Positions 63,152-64,000 of a stretch of DNA of 64,000 bases are shown piece by piece. The stretch is from a candidate division KSB3 bacterium. GTDB lineage: Bacteria > Moduliflexota > Moduliflexia > Moduliflexales > Moduliflexaceae. Each line of letters opens with the position of its first letter. Position 1 is the stretch's first letter. The notes under the pieces are model-generated. The model was not told the DNA's origin. It searched no databases and saw nothing but the letters and a program-made list of their open reading frames with translations. Both the position numbers and the translations under genes were made by a program. The stretch spans positions 16,495-80,494 of the forward strand of contig PDSJ01000028.1 of NCBI GenBank assembly GCA_002748425.1, given 5' to 3'.

Positions 63152-63358
63152 ATGAATCAATTTGTGGCGGAAACATCCGTCTCTCATGGGCGTCTGGAAC
63201 TCAATAATATTCCTTTTGCCAATAATATGCCTGTTAAGGTGATTGTCATTCCCAAAGCAGACTTATCGCAGATGTCGTTTCCCCGCGCATGGGAAAAAAC
63301 CCGGACGATTCAAGGCAGACTTGCCCATGATGTCAGCGGCGAAAGAGACGAACGATGA
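63152..63358 (+). CDS. VapB-like antitoxin
   Basis: 68 residues. AAGGAGG stands seven bases before the ATG. The sequence, with GRLELNNIPFANNMPVKVIVIPKADLSQMSF, resembles small antitoxin-like proteins found before PIN-domain toxins in cyanobacteria and other environmental bacteria. The stop overlaps the next ATG (ATGA), as is usual for such pairs. Its toxin partner is truncated. Confidence 0.7.
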   Translation: MNQFVAETSVSHGRLELNNIPFANNMPVKVIVIPKADLSQMSFPRAWEKTRTIQGRLAHDVSGERDER

Positions 63359-63504
63359 ACCTGTTTCTGGATACCAGCGCCGTCATCAAGCTGTACCACA
63401 AAGAATCTGGTTCGGATGAACTGTTGAATGAGTTGCCAGCAGAGGCTCTTGCAGAAATCATTCTGAAAAGAATGGCACAATATCTTGTACGATATATCAA
63501 TTAG
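63355..63504 (+). pseudogene. Truncated VapC-like PIN toxin
   Basis: 49 residues. The start MNLFLDTSAVIKLYHKESGS is the first strand and helix of a PIN domain with its first catalytic Asp. The rest (ELPAEALAEIILKRM) does not continue the fold, and later acidic residues are missing, against about 130 residues in full VapC. Overlaps the antitoxin stop. Inactive as a ribonuclease. Confidence 0.75.
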
Positions 63505-63612
63505 TCATACAATATATATTGTTTTCGCTTTTAGATATGCCTTTTCTGCAAGAGGCTCACCTAAATGCAAAAATCTAACCGGAAACTACTGATAAAAAAA
63601 AGGCGTAAATGA

Positions 63613-63843
63613 ATGTATCCAACCATCAAAGAAGTATCCCCAAAAGAAAATTATGTACTTGCAGTGACTTTCGATAATGGAGAACACGGAATTTTGGCTA
63701 TGAAACCATTTTTAGATTTTGGAATTTTTCAAAGCCTAAAAAATCAAAATACATTCAATCGTGTTAGAGTGGCTTTTGATACGATAGAATGGGAATCAGG
63801 TGCTGATTTAGACCCAGCGTTTGTTTACGAGAAATGCAAATAA
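63613..63843 (+). CDS. DUF2442 protein
   Basis: 76 residues. The pattern IKEVSPKENYVLAVTFDNGEHGILAMKPFLDFGIFQSLKN, then FNRVRVAFDTIEWESGADLDPAFVYEKC, is that of DUF2442, small proteins often found in toxin-antitoxin-like pairs with DUF4160 and in integron cassettes. No DUF4160 partner is seen. The stop is 4 bp before an attC-like site, so it looks like a cassette gene. Confidence 0.85.
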   Translation: MYPTIKEVSPKENYVLAVTFDNGEHGILAMKPFLDFGIFQSLKNQNTFNRVRVAFDTIEWESGADLDPAFVYEKCK

Positions 63844-63847
63844 TATA

Positions 63848-63909
63848 GCATAACAAGTCGTTTCACCGGACGCCGCTTACAGCGCCGCCTGTGAACTCTT
63901 GCGTTAGGA
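63848..63909 (+). other. attC-like integron recombination site
   Basis: 62 bp. It begins GCATAAC (close to the RYYYAAC R'' box), followed by AAG, and ends CTTGCGTTAGGA with a GTTAGGA core close to GTTRRRY. Between them lie imperfectly paired arms (TTTCACCGGACGCCGC and GCGCCGCCTGTGAACT). Size, boxes and position right after a small ORF are those of attC. The remaining bases to 64000 hold no gene I can support. Confidence 0.85.
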
Positions 63910-64000
63910 TACGCAAATATACCATAATTAATAAAGGGAATAAAAGACGAAAATTTATTTTCTTGACAAACTCTATGAACATCTACCTCCTCATAAAAGG

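Noticed and set aside
1..64000. tRNA, rRNA or CRISPR array anywhere in the window
   Set aside because: I saw no T-loop/acceptor patterns, no rRNA signature stretches and no regularly spaced direct repeats. A tRNAscan or Infernal run could still find a divergent RNA.

Overview
The window reads as chromosomal DNA of a Gram-negative, probably anaerobic or facultative bacterium from a poorly sampled lineage. Pointers are a lipidated metalloprotease, LL-diaminopimelate aminotransferase (dapL), sigma-54 control, a DMSO-reductase-type molybdoenzyme and an unusually long SecA. rpoA is not inside a ribosomal protein operon. The taxon cannot be fixed from this sequence alone. A Modulibacteria/KSB3-like or deltaproteobacteria-like lineage is only a guess. 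I see no rRNA, tRNA or CRISPR array.

Layout. 1-10.2 kb is mostly a minus-strand block: the 5' part of dnaE, a metzincin lipoprotein, then mutY, a UDP-sugar dehydrogenase, rpe, a PASTA protein, a DUF502 protein and rpoA. A short plus-strand ORF lies at 4.2 kb. 10.4-18.4 kb holds purA, a partner-switching module wrapped around glycogen debranching enzyme (STAS protein, GlgX, SpoIIE-type phosphatase with its own kinase-like domain), and a membrane protein with an L7/L12-like N-terminus. 18.4-23.9 kb holds a sigma-54 activator with a degenerate receiver. It is divergent from a sulfur operon (TusA-like protein, split YeeE/YedE transporter, two exported rhodaneses) and a thioredoxin-reductase-like flavoprotein with a fused degenerate thioredoxin domain. 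A textbook -24/-12 promoter lies between regulator and operon. 24-31.2 kb holds a nuclease gene broken by an in-frame stop, dapL and sbcC/sbcD. 31.5-39.1 kb holds an acyl-CoA synthetase, a possible tnpB scrap, a small transporter, a type II restriction-modification pair and an orphan molybdoenzyme with an ACT-like protein.

39.2-49.2 kb is a secondary-lipid (PUFA-synthase-like) cluster: a divergent Sfp-type phosphopantetheinyl transferase, a PfaD enoyl reductase, and one 2144-residue synthase with KS-AT-ACP-ACP-KR-DH, followed by an alpha/beta hydrolase. The two ACP domains are nearly identical at DNA level. 49.5-57.7 kb returns to housekeeping: secA, cmk, rpsA, an ion permease and xpt.

57.7-64 kb is an accessory, decaying region. 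It holds an unknown membrane protein, a gene broken by several frameshifts, the C-terminal end of an integron-type integrase, a decapitated Roco (COR-domain) protein, a truncated vapBC pair, and a DUF2442 gene followed 4 bp later by an attC-like site. Together these look like the wreck of an integron.

All calls come from reading the sequence and recalling protein families. No search, alignment or folding program was run.
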